Both the position numbers and the translations under genes were made by a program. Shown here one piece after another: positions 48,801 through 60,569 of a stretch of 64,000 nt of DNA (position 1 is the first letter of the stretch; the number at the start of each line of letters is the position of its first letter). The DNA comes from Stichopus chloronotus (lineage: Eukaryota > Echinodermata > Holothuroidea > Aspidochirotida > Stichopodidae): positions 14,835,677-14,899,676 of the forward strand of contig CM037843.1 of the NCBI GenBank assembly GCA_021234535.1. The letters run 5' to 3'. Below the pieces are notes generated by a model that ran no database searches, was not told the DNA's origin, and worked only from the letters and a program-made list of their open reading frames with translations.

Positions 48801-49530
48801 CTATGATTAATTGCAGACATGTGATCCCTATTTCGAGGCTGGATCCATAGAGTTTAGAAAATCCAGGAAGTGCCATTTCCGGCAATGGGGGAGGGGTGCG
48901 GTTATAAATCTTTGATGAGAAAGACCAAAAACGAATGAAAGATCGGGTTTGCAAATGCTATATTTTTATTAAAAAAAAGAAAACGGTAAAGGAACGGTAA
49001 ATGGTTAACAACATATCAGCAATTTTCATCCACGATCGACAAACTATCACCATTGTTTTGTAAGATGGCAGACAAAACACTGTCGATATACCGTTAAATT
49101 GCACTCAGCCGGTGATTTGAAGAAAAAAAAAGTGACCATACGTTATCCAGGGATAATGCACTTTCACCTGACCGTAATGGGCCAATAGAAACTGAGGATT
49201 CTTACCAAGTATGAATGAATGCCCATGAATTTTACCTCTGAAACTAAACCCTTAAAAGCAACTTTATTGGGGTTTCTGAGACATTGAAACCCTGATCCTT
49301 CCAGGGACTTTGCCCTTGGACTCCAACAGGGGCTTTGACCCTAGACTCTACCATGGGTTCTAAGACGGGCCCCTGAACCCCACTCATTATGAGCTTCAGG
49401 ACTCGTTCTCGCTGACACGACAAGGACACACTTTCGGTGCAGCAAAATAAAATCTGCGGCTGGCAGTACCATATGCAGGTGGGAAATAAAATGCACAGTT
49501 ATTTGAATAAGACTACAAACTTCTTTAATG

Positions 49531-51310
49531 CCTAGGTCACATTTGACCCGGCGTCCCTCCGATTTGTCCGATTCTCAGGCTTTCGAGAAACATTCGACCG
49601 ATAAAGCTTACACCGTCACATTGAAAAGGGGTCGGCAGGGGGCCCTTTAACTGGGCCTGGGTAGTGGCCGGCCAATGATCGATCGATTTCTCTGCATATA
49701 TAAACCCAATTTCATGAACGGTTCTCGGCCGGCTTCTGCCGGTACTTTTCCGACACTCTACCGACTTTCATTTGAAGCCCCTGCGGTATTCGTCAGGACG
49801 TCTACCGATTCTTAAAGACCAGACAGTGTCCGGAAGGGCATCGATGGGTAAGGCCCCCGATGACTACCGAGAGAACAACGACCGGAATCCGGTGGACATG
49901 GGTCACCTTGTGCATGTGAGACATACTTATATGTAGGAACTACTCTGAGCATTCCATTCGCTTTCCATACAACTCTATGAGAAGACGCGAGAGGTAAATG
50001 GCGTCCATTCCTACAAAAGCACAGAGAACTTTACTGAGAACTATTGGTTCTTGCTCTCATCGAGTAATTGGTAACAGGTATCGTTACTTCTTTGTTGACA
50101 GCAGAAGAGAGGCAGGCACAACAAAAGACTCAAGCCCAGAGGAAAGTAGCGGGTGCCTACCTGGCTGATAAGATAACCCTTGAGAAGGGTTAAGGCCGCT
50201 CACAACCCTAAACGAAAGAGACCTCGTGCATACTTCAAACAAGTTCAACATTGATGATGACAGTGTTAAATCATGGCAACCGCGAGTAATTCCTCAGAAG
50301 ACTGTCCTTGAGGTCTATAAGTTGTATGTTAGAATGAAAGGAAAGTTGCTGGCAACGACAATGCTCTTGTTCGGTTTATTTGAAAATGCAAATACGTTAC
50401 ACCAATCTATTTCATTGTATAACTATAAGACGTCATGGGATGTCTCTTTAAAAAAGAAAAATGTCTCACCAAGCAAACAAAGATTTCAATAGTACCGTCC
50501 AAAATGAAGTTATATAGGCCTATGCTGCTTTTAGAGGAAATAAATAACGTCACACCAACTTTGTATTTTATCTCTTGAAGTATTGATGGTGTTTGTTTAG
50601 TAATGAAAGGTGTACCAAAGCATTATAAAAAAATAGAACATTCAGTTGAAACCTGTAACAGAAACTGAACATGGACAGAATGTGTTTTTGTTGTTGTTAT
50701 TCAATTAAAAGTTTTTTTCTTTCTATTTGTTACTCTTTGTACTCTTCTCTTTTCCACCCCACACTCTTTTCCCCTTTACAATGTAGCACATTCAGCTTTA
50801 CCGTTAGTGTTTAGAATCACAAGACAACATTATATGTGAAGTAATTATATCTGACCACCCAAGGGTGACGCCGACTTTAATATAGACGTGAACTCACTTT
50901 GGCCGGCCAGTCATCGGCGGGGCGCCAGCCGATTACGATACGATTTATGTCCCGTTTCAGGTTACAATCGGCTAATCGTCGTGCGGGGCCCGGTAGTCAC
51001 CTGTACAGAGTCAGTCCGGCACCCAGCAGATATGAAGACCGATTAATTTAAGCCGATGTTGACCCGGCGCCCGGACGATATGCCATGTCCGGCAGGACAT
51101 AGTCTGGACATCCGCCGACTGGTACCCGATGACAGTCCGATGCCCGACGCGGGACTAATTCTAACTTCGAATTGAAACTGGACCCGGCGGCAACCGGATG
51201 CACGAAATTGGACCATTACCCGGCAGGAGATCAGCAGGCCTCACCCGATAGGGCTTAAAATGCGTCGGAAACTAATTGTAAACCTATCGGGACTTAATTG
51301 TGACTGGGAT
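49531..51310. mobile_element. Candidate ~1.8 kb non-autonomous DNA transposon with GC-rich ends
   Basis: Left end CCTAGGTCACATTTGACCC; the right end read inward is TCCCAGTCACAATTAAGTCCC, an imperfect inverted pair. About 390 bp at the left and 430 bp at the right are much richer in G+C than their surroundings and full of CCGGC, CCGAT, CGACT and GATAGG words. The interior (about 49920-50870) is ordinary AT-rich DNA. No transposase frame. Target duplication not established. Known DNA transposons often carry many short subterminal motifs for transposase binding, hence the call. Confidence 0.45.
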
Positions 51311-54300
51311 ATAATGTGTTGCTTTTACTTTTGTTTACCAATCGGTGATATAACGAAAACATACACACAAGTATTGCACTCAACTACTGCCAAAGGTACC
51401 TCGGTTTCTGGTATAAGTTAATATTTATAATCATAAGAAAGGAACACGATATGTTTTAATGACAAATTTGGTTGTTCAGGCAACAGTCAATATGGGTGGA
51501 CAGGGGATACTTGACGAAAGAACAACCATACAGCTGGAGCCTAACGTGTGAATACAGTAAAAGGAATGCATGCATGGACCGCTTTAATCTATGCAGACAT
51601 TTTACCTTTTATGATTTTGATTCGTTAATTGTGTGGGCCCCACTCCTAAAATATGAATTTATGCTGCTACGCTTTTCGATGACAAAAATGAAAGGGAAGG
51701 GGAGAAAAGAAGATAAAATGTGAAGAAAAAACCTGTTTCCTAGACATCGCCCAATCTGACTTAAAAACCACTAACTTGTTACTGCTGTTTTACATTACAT
51801 TACGTTGTATTAACAACCCAATCACTCACGAAAAATTGGGCCTTTCAAAACACCGGAAAATTCGCTACTTTACATTAAATGTATAAAGGTAAACATGTAA
51901 GAACAACGTTGTTCCTGCCAGTGTAAGGCCATCAATTAAGTATAGGTAAACACATTACCAATTTACAAGAGCAAAATCATGCATGTCAGCAGGTTGAGAG
52001 ACATTACTTGTAAATTGATTACATGCCTGATTAATGTAAGGTAACATTTAGTGGGATTAATATGTTACCAGTGATTCGTTAATTGTTGCCGAATGTACAG
52101 CTATTGGCTGAAGAGGAAGGGACTCATTTGCGAGGGATACAAGTGGAAAACCTCCCAAGTCTGCGTATTTGTTGATGTAAGCCGAACACATCACTAGCAT
52201 AAATTCCAATAAATGATAGATTATTAGACATATCTAGTCGCATCACTTCAAAAGTTATGGTACCGTATACTGTTGATTCAACCTTATGTCACCATTAATT
52301 CGTTTCCTAGGTTGTGGAAAAGTCTGAACTAGAAATGTTTGATTTGACTGCAACAAATGGTACCACAAATTTGAAAGTTATGGTACATATAAGTGTTTTT
52401 TTTCGCTATTCCCAACCATAATGGAAAATTTATTGCCAGTGATGTAGTTTAGTGGTTTGGGACCATTGTATCTTCATACAGTCACGTGTTGTGCATATTT
52501 GACTACTAGAAGGTAAGTGCAGACTCCTATACCTACCAATTGACGTCACCATGATTAAACTTTAGTCAGTATCGATAGAGTTATTTTCCCGACCAGCATA
52601 AACTTTATCATTCCCCTCGTTACGAGAAGAAGTACTGGTGATGACGTCCTTCAGAAGAGAACACCTCATCGACAAAATTTCAAAGACGTTACATCGGCCA
52701 AGAAAAGTTTTTTTTTTTTTTTTCGAAAGACCGGTTAAAAGTTAACATTATTGTTAAAGTTAATGTTCATACAGTTTAGATTTAAAAAAAGCACTTGTGC
52801 AACAACGCAGAAGGAAAAAGCAAGGGAGAGAAAAGTATTATAAATGTTTCTTTAAGCAGGCAGTGAACTTGTTAAGGGAACAGAAGATAAACTTCTGAAC
52901 TCCAACGTTGTCTTGTTTATTCGTGAATTACTTTGGCAACATGACTCGCTGCAAATGATACCATCATGGGTTTTCGCACGCAAAAAATGCGTGCTAAGCA
53001 AACATAGAACATGCTGAAAGGGACAAGCTCCTGTTTTGTAAAAGAATTAGACAGCGTAACTTGTAGATAACATTTTGTAAGTAAAAAGCAATGCAGGAGA
53101 ATGAACAAAAAAAAAAAAAAAAAGACGCATGTAGGAGGGATAACTTCACAACAAAAACTCTGAACTCAGAAACAAAGGCCATTAGAACGCGCGTCCGTCT
53201 CTATTGTTAAGGCAGGAAGTACAAACAAAATACGCTATAAGAGTTTAAGTATGGTCCCTGGGGACTTTTTATCATCTTTGTCAGTTCTGAAGCCTGGTCT
53301 ACATATTAAAGAAAAGAGATATATACCATTTTGACGTTTTCATTGTCGGCCCTTGAAAATTTATCGGAGATCTACGGAAGCACTGACACAACTTTCCCTT
53401 TTCTGAAAGTCACACTCAATAATCTTGAATTCACAATTTGCAAACTGTCAGGTAACTGACAGTAACTTGTAGACTACAGTAGAACATCACTTTCGGTATA
53501 CCAATCAAACTAGGGAACAATGTCAGGGTGAAAACATGAGCATGCATCTAATTGCGTCTTTACTCCATGATAGCAGAGGAGATACTTTTTTATTTCTTTT
53601 GTTGAGATCATAACATGCATGCAAAATTACAAATCATATCGGTTTCTTTATTAACCGCAGCATGGTAACCACTTCAAAAGGTCGGTTGTTTCTTAATCCC
53701 CAATTCAATGGGTACCGGCTTTAACATGCAAACCGTTGCTTTTATCCAGCAAGCAGAATATCTGGGACCCATCTGTACTTCAAACGGCTAAGATGGTGCC
53801 CATACGTAGCACTCTGATCCAAAATGGGTTTCATGTGGACTAATGGGCTACGTTCGTAGCATTTGATCCATATGAAACCCAGATGGGTTTCATCTGGGCT
53901 ACTCATGAGTATTCGTATTTAATTACAGTCCTACAGTAATTTTTTTTTTCTGTTTCATGCATGGCCTAACATAACACCGGTAAATTTACGTTGAACCTGA
54001 ACTGATCTCAACTTGTTGAGCAGGTTGCGCTCTGTGCACTAGGTAAAATCGGTGTATATAAATATATCGTGAATACTCATTAACATTCAAATTCATATTT
54101 GTCACTTCATTCCGATTTTTTAGGGGTAAATTTAATTAATCCTTCATTACAGGCTAATGAAATGTCTTGGGGTTTAGTTAATTGTACATATTGTGGGACG
54201 TTATGGACCTGTGGATAGGTTCCATGCAACGATCATTGTTGTTGTTGTTAGTAAATAATTAAAGCGGTTGTGATCCACATTATAATATATAGCCATTGTT

Positions 54301-57300
54301 TCGTATACTCCCACCGATAAGTAAGTTCGTAATAGATTACGTATGATATAGTAAGCTTTTGCTTGGCTTGTCATTCCTTACATTGCGAGGTAACACCACC
54401 GTTTTTTATGGACTGTTGAGAATGATATAGTACTACACATATTGCCCATAGCTCATATAGCCCTCGAAATATCCACATTACGTTGATAACGTCCCAGGCG
54501 GGGCCCATGATGGCCTCCAGTCTTTAGAGAAATTTCACTAGAATTAAATAATAGTGAGATGCAAAATGGTGTCATCTTTGAATAGTATTTTACTGAGTAG
54601 AATAGTAGGATATCTATTCTATTTCACAAATGTTATGTTTTGAAGATCAACACTATTTTTGGCCTATACTGCTTCCTCACATGTTGCATATATCAACCTC
54701 CATAAGTAAACAGACTGACAAACGTACAAAGTTTTGAGATTATGATCTCCCAGTACACAGCGCATTACATGTAGATCATAGAATAGGGACCATGGGCATA
54801 ACCATAGGCGTACGGAGGTCAATATTCTCGGGCAACAGGGATGATTTTTGCCCGAATTTTGAGGCTCAGTTTCTGTTCTCGCTTCAGTGGCGTCATCACA
54901 GGGCGGTGGGGGGGGGGGGGGTTCAGTTACAGTATGATACGCAAAAGAGCATCCGTCCCTCTTACGGGGGGGGGGGGGGACACTCAAGATTGGACTAGCG
55001 GGACGAGACTAGTGAACGACTACACCTTGGGTTGGCGCCTGGCGCACCAGAAAATGTTCATAATTCGCCAAAAATGGTCCTTCCAAGGCTCCACAAGTGT
55101 AGCTATGGTCCGATTAAAAAGACAATGTTTTCTCTTTGCCTCCTCAATTTTCCAATATCTTTGCCCGAATGTCCTATCCCCAGTTTGGAAGGTTGTGGGC
55201 ATAGCTAGATCTTCTTTTTGGAACGTTGCACATGAATGAGGGGCTTTGACGGATAATTAAGGCACAGTATGTCTTCAATATATTAGCGCTCCATTTGTTG
55301 CCTGTTTGGGGGGGGGGGGGATGTGAGAATTTAATGTGAAGCCTGTCTTAGTGGAGCGCTAACATCAGTTGACGTGGAGCTTATAAAAATATTTGGGGAT
55401 AATGATACTCCCTAGACCACCGAAAATCGTCCGTCTCATCCTCCAAACCCCTGGAAATTGTACTTTCAGTATTTTATGAGACTGAAATCCCTAGCTCCTT
55501 GTAAACAATATTGGATGTTTTTTGCTATACAAAAGCATAGGTGGGTGGGTGATAGCTCTATGACAAAAGCCTGTATAGAAGTTGACTGAAGAATTTCAAG
55601 GCAATCATTCATTTGGTCCATTTTTCCTTGTATGTATTTTCTTGTCATAACCTACGCCAGTTTATTCATTTTCTTCTATCGTCCACTGGATCGTTTACTC
55701 AGGATTACGCAGAGGGGGGAGGGGGGCATTTTTCCGTGGGGTTGGGTCTCAGGTAGACAGGGAATATTGTCCGAAGGGTACAGAGACAGCATTATACGGT
55801 AAGTTATGACGGGTAGACTGTTTGCCCTGTTACATCGGTCGGTACCATTCGCCGTTTTCAATAAAACCAAAAAGAAAATCAGAGACGACGGGTATGACAG
55901 TGTTTTTTCCCGCCAATGTGTAAACTGCTGCTGCTATTGGTTGAAATTCTGTCGTCTGAAAATGTTTTGCAGAGGAACCAACTGCGCGGTTAAGCAAACC
56001 ACAGATTTGTCTATTTGCTCCCCCCCCCCCCTTTTTTTTTAATAAATGAAAGTATAGGTAAACGTTATGTCTAGGAAACTTTGTGTTTCAGATGAGAATG
56101 TTGAGAATGTTTTAATACATACCGGTACCTCATATGGTCAAAGTCAACTTGTCGAAAAGTTACCCTTTTTCTACTACCAAGACTCATTAATGACCTAAAT
56201 GAATAGTGGCTTCATTTCAACCTCGTCGAGGAGACGCTTTCGGTGAAAAATCGTGTCTCAGAAAAGGAGGGGACATGGCAATTTTACATATCAATGCAAA
56301 TCAAATTGGGGTTTGTTTACTCCGAGACTCAACCTTGCGTGTTTTTTTTATCTTTAAAATTTATAAGTGAACCGCTCTTGGATATGTGTACGTTTGTCAC
56401 TTAAGTTTTAGTCTGACAGCGTGGTCAACTATTCAGTTTGCATGATTTCCAAATTTAAGGGAAAAGAACAACAGCAATGAAACCCTGTCAAGCACGGCGT
56501 TTCACGCCTTAGTGACGTCTTATAACGGCGAGGGGGAGGGGGGGGGGCTTCGCCGGTAATGTGTAATGCTTAGATGATGTCAGTATTAATTTGTAGGTAA
56601 AGGCGAATACTGCAACTGAGTGACCAAGAAAGAAAGATTCTTACTTAATGTCTAACTTAATCATCTAGACCTTTAAGAAGCTGATGAGCAGGTCAATTAA
56701 CCTTAGTTGATTACCCACTGGTATTTCCTTGTGCAGAGTTGAGTATCATCGAGTGCGACTTGTCGTCGCCTTGAACAACAACAGAACGCCACTTACGACA
56801 GAACGTGAAATTCGTGACAGTCATCAGTAATCTCGGGACAAATTTCCAAGAGTCAGTGTCCCTTATAGGGTAATGCCTATAATCTATCATAAAGTGTTTC
56901 GTGACATAACTTGAAGGACATGTGCTAATTAATGTTAAATACATATGAAACTTTTTCTTAACAATAAAGGAAATGATTTACTGCTGACTTAGAGATATGA
57001 ACACGTGACAGAAAGGGGTGGGGGGGGGGGGCAGGAGAGGGAATACTGTGCCTGAGATAATCTGTTGGATTTGCATTACAAATTACTTTTATGGTTGTCT
57101 CATTCGGGGTAATTAATCTTTTTCCCGAATAGTCGATGAGTCGTGGAAAAAATCGCGAATTTGGAGGAGAACGATCTAAACGTGTATGAATTGAAAATGG
57201 AGTAGATTCTACCATTCTAAACAATCAGAAACTAAGTAAAAGATTGCACTACTTTGCGTCTCAGTAGTTGTACTCCGAACAACTACGGGATAAATGGATA

Positions 57301-57669
57301 CTCCAATATGTGGCCACCTCAATCATCGAACCACGCCACTGCATTTATCCCTCCAGTCATGCAATGGGTAAAACTTAAGTACTAAAACGTCTAAAATGAG
57401 TAAAACAAGTGTAGACAAACTCATCCAGGAGGTTGCCAAAAAAATACTTTATCTACACAGAATTGATGATGTAGATGAAATAATAAAGACGTATTTATAT
57501 GGAATGATGCTTATATTCGCCATGTCACTGCGCGTACTTGAAAGTCAAGCCTGCCAGTCCGCGGTCTTCACCAGGGATTAAACGCACACAAGTACCATTT
57601 AGTGTGTATACCGTAAATACTATGTATGGACATTTGAGCGTCAGCAGGTATGGGTAACGAGAATCACGT
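51311..57669. other. Gene-free stretch
   Basis: No exon recognised on either strand. Contains the palindrome-rich patch at 53755-53910, poly-G or poly-C tracts near 54908, 54967, 55310, 56021, 56540 and 57019, and scattered short open frames that look like chance. A 61-codon frame at 57396 starts plausibly but has no support. Confidence 0.45.
53755..53910. repeat. Palindrome-rich patch of GGGTTTCAT and ATGAAACCC words
   Basis: ATGAAACCCAGATGGGTTTCAT at about 53870-53891 is a perfect 10 bp inverted pair around GA. Related words (TGGGTTTCATGTGG, CTGGGACCCAT, CATCTGGGC) crowd the surrounding 150 bases. In style it resembles the element at 9533-9829, but I saw no clear ends. Confidence 0.5.
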
Positions 57670-57738
57670 GCCGTCACTGCCCATGCCCAGACGGTGGGTT
57701 TTCGATACTACTGTAGTTACAACCATTGTTGTACAATG
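57670..57738 (+). repeat. Direct repeat flanking the foldback element, left copy
   Basis: Matches 58906-58986 in the same orientation: CCGTCACTG, CATGC, CAGA.GGTG, ACTGT, AGTTACAA, TTGTTG and ACAATG in order, with a 12-base size difference. Similarity may run on for another 30 bases (AACAGAAA). Confidence 0.7.
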
Positions 57739-57776
57739 TAACCCGTTCGTAACAACAGAAATAGGTGCAGTCCACT

Positions 57777-58866
57777 GACGTCTAAGGTTGGCCATTCCGG
57801 TCATAACGTCTAAGTCTTTACGCGTAAAGAATGACAATGACGTCTTAGGGAAATGACCAATCACAATTCTTTAAAGGCATTTCTTTACGGGCAAAGAATT
57901 GCAACCTTTCTTTACGCGTAAAGAATTGCAACCTTTCTTTACGCGTAAAGAAATGCACTTCACCTGGCCGAGACGGTCATAACGTAAAAAAGTTTATGCG
58001 TAAAGAGGACTTCCACATTAAATAGCAGCAGCATTGAATTTAACATGAGGAATCATGATCGAGAGAACCATATCAGTATACTTGCTATTGCCCTGCCATT
58101 ACTGTAATAAATTTGCTTAAGCATACATGAAAGATTGATGGTGAGGGATGAAAATATTTACAAAAGTAAGAATTTGAGATCCTTTACCGGAAGATTGGAA
58201 TTGTACTTGTGGAGATGTAATTGAAGAAGCCATCATACTGTTTATACGTACACGCAGTCACCACTCGGTATCATCATATTATGTGGTGCTTGTGGTGTTT
58301 ATATGGAATGTGTAATAGTAATAAGTACTCCCACAGGTTACATTCAGTTTTCTCTTCAGAGAGCTCTTACTTGTTTTTTTTTATTAAGATACCTTTTCAT
58401 CCCAACGAATGTCCTTCCCTGTGTACTTAATTAGATGTATCAAGATAATGGAAAACTCTGTAAGTAACGATGTTGGTTCTCTCAATCATGATCCCTTCTC
58501 TTATGTTTAATATTACTTCTCTGTAATGTGGAAGTCTACTTTATGCGTAAAGTTTTACACGTTATGACCGTCTCGGCCAGGTGAAATGTATTACTTTACG
58601 CGTAAAGAAAGGTTGCAATTCTTTACGCGTAAAGAAATGTCAAGATTTCTTTACGCGTAAAGAGTTGTAATCTTTCTTTTTTTTAAAGAAATGCCTTTTA
58701 AGAATTATGATTGGTCATTTTCTTTATACGTCATTGTTGTTCTTTACGCGTAAAGATTAAGACGTTATGACCGGTTTGGCCAGGTTGGCCATTCCGATCA
58801 TAACGTCTAAACTCTTTACGCGTAAAGACTTAAACGTTATGACCGGAATGGCCAACCATAGACGTC
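57777..58866. mobile_element. Foldback (MITE-like) element made of CTTTACGCGTAAAG palindromes
   Basis: Long inverted arms (about 57777-58005 and 58539-58866) surround ~530 bp of unique AT-rich sequence. Ends are GACGTCTAAGGTTGGCCATT and its complement. The arms carry eight perfect copies of the 14 bp self-palindrome CTTTACGCGTAAAG (starting at 57816, 57910, 57937, 58594, 58621, 58649, 58742 and 58814) and three near-copies (57883, 57992, 58539). Inner arm ends also pair (TCACCTGGCCGAGACGGTCA and complement). No open frame. The right arm is extended by an extra 75 bp palindrome at 58783-58857. Confidence 0.85.
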
Positions 58867-58905
58867 GGACGATTTTTCACGTTGCCTTTCAATTTGGCAT
58901 GCTTG

Positions 58906-58986
58906 GCCGTCACTGAACATGCGCAGAAGGTGTGCTATTGCTTCGTGCGCACGACACTGTCTTATAGTTACAATTGTTGCACAATG
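58906..58986 (+). repeat. Direct repeat flanking the foldback element, right copy
   Basis: Partner of 57670-57738, 1.24 kb away. Since the copies sit outside the inverted arms and point the same way, they are not the element's own ends; a local duplication with the element between them is likely. Confidence 0.7.
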
Positions 58987-59257
58987 GGCGCTTGACAGTC
59001 AAAACAGAAAGAGGAACAGATAGAGCAGTGATGTCAGTGAAAAACCTCTATGGATAATAACGAAGAGAGACACAGCAATGTCACGCGTCTGAACGCTATG
59101 TGCGTGTAAAGCGCAAGCAGTAAGCAACATTCATTGTGTCGTCACGGTGAATGAATCGCTTACTTCGTAACACTGTACTGACTGTGTAGTTTTAGTAGCT
59201 AGATAACTTTATCTGCGTCAACACTACTTCAGTAAAGCGACTAAAGTTTGTTATAAA

Positions 59258-60569
59258 ATGCTCTCTTCTTCCTTCAACTGCAGGTATCTTTTGATACTTT
59301 GCTTATTCTTCGCTCTCATCTCACCTGACTTTTTCGGTAAGTTCTTTCACGTCATTGCGACCTTCTGTGTTGCTTCAGTTTGTATGTTCACTAAACCCAT
59401 GCGCTGGTACCAGGTAGTCCTACAGTTCTTTAGTTTATCGAAAAACTGGTATTAGGTATTCGTTGCAAATTCAGTCTATCCTTTATACTTCTCACTTTTT
59501 TGTGTTGTTTTATTGGATATACTACCAAATGTAGACTTAAAATATATAAAGGTACGGGAGAGACCGTTCTTATATAGCCTAACCTTTATTTATGATCTAA
59601 CCGCCGACTTGATAATACATATTCTATACAAAGCAAGGACTATGCACCGTGAGGTTCAACCTCATACTGAAATAGAAACAAAACTCGTATTGAAATTTGC
59701 GAATTTTCATTCTTTGATACAAATATGCGATCATATACCTACCGATTGTTGAATGATGATAATCAGTGTATACGTATATACATACATCGACCAGACAGTA
59801 TAAATGTCCGGTATTCCTCATTATTTATACATACATATACATAGCAATGTAAGCCTAGAGTGTAATTTGTCTTTCTCTATGTTTTTGCAGAAACTTGATT
59901 TTCGTAGCAACCGTTTTGTCGTATATTTTTAACAAGTAAATGCTCCTTTCTTTGTCAGGGTTTCCTGAATATTACGAGGTCAGTGACGATGAAGCACTTT
60001 TCAACACCTCGTGTATGGTCGAGGACATTGATTACCCCAGTAACCATGGTTACGATAACGACACCGATTCATGGACCTTGAACTACAACGACGTCCCAGA
60101 TGATGGCCAGTCCGAGTTATATTATTTTGATATATATTTCGTTAGCCCGGGTTCTCGCCGATACCGTTACAGGTTCTTCCCAATGTCAACCATTTTCCCG
60201 ACACCTGACCTCACCATCAGATATCAAGATCGTAGCTGCTCTTCACCTCTGGCCAATGGCGATGCGTTTAATCAACTGTTGCCAGAATATGGGTTTTGCA
60301 AACGAAATGATTCTGACACCAGGATCCGAATAAGGCCACTGGGTCCATTGCTGACAGATACCTTATTCTCAATTGATGATTTTCTTGACCTACTCTGGAT
60401 GGATATGGTTGAAGTTTCACCAGTCTTGAAATTCATAGACGATTACTATTTACACGTAATCCTGGAGTTCATCGTCCTGGTGTTCCGTCTAAAAAGAAAG
60501 GCTTCAAATTCAAAGCCGTCGTACCTTCACAGACAGAAACGAAAACCAAACCACCGTCGATACCATTAA
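59258..60569 (+). CDS. Unrecognised secreted protein, two exons
   Basis: Exons 59258-59336 and 59959-60569, joined by a G|GTAAGT donor and a CTTTGTCAG acceptor in matching phase; 229 residues. The first exon encodes a clear signal peptide (CRYLLILCLFFALISPDFF). I match the mature chain to no family. It has an acidic, Tyr-rich start (EYYEVSDDEALF), three N-glycosylation sequons (Asn42, Asn60, Asn143), three cysteines (45, 120, 140), a Tyr/Arg-rich middle (GSRRYRYRFF), a short hydrophobic segment (193-202) and a very basic last 27 residues. The hydrophobic segment is too short for a confident membrane anchor. The signal-peptide exon and splice agreement argue for a real gene, perhaps lineage-specific. 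No nearby AATAAA found. Confidence 0.7.

Larger units (their letters stand above)
45256..49530. other. Upstream region of the OATP gene and spacer
   Basis: Holds the presumed OATP promoter and 5' UTR on the minus strand, short repeats (45402-45465), a poly-C tract near 48100 and the second copy of a dispersed repeat (48640-48800). No recognised exon. Confidence 0.45.

Noticed and set aside
54841..55239. 132-codon plus-strand frame over two poly-G tracts
   Set aside because: The glycine runs come from the homopolymers, and the rest resembles no protein.
57396..57581. 61-codon frame starting MSKTSVDKLIQEV
   Set aside because: Start looks natural and the helix-like text is tempting, but there is no family match and no supporting exon.
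57777..58866. Palindrome array considered as a CRISPR array
   Set aside because: Repeats lie in inverted arms, spacers are similar rather than unique, there are no cas genes, and the host is an animal genome.
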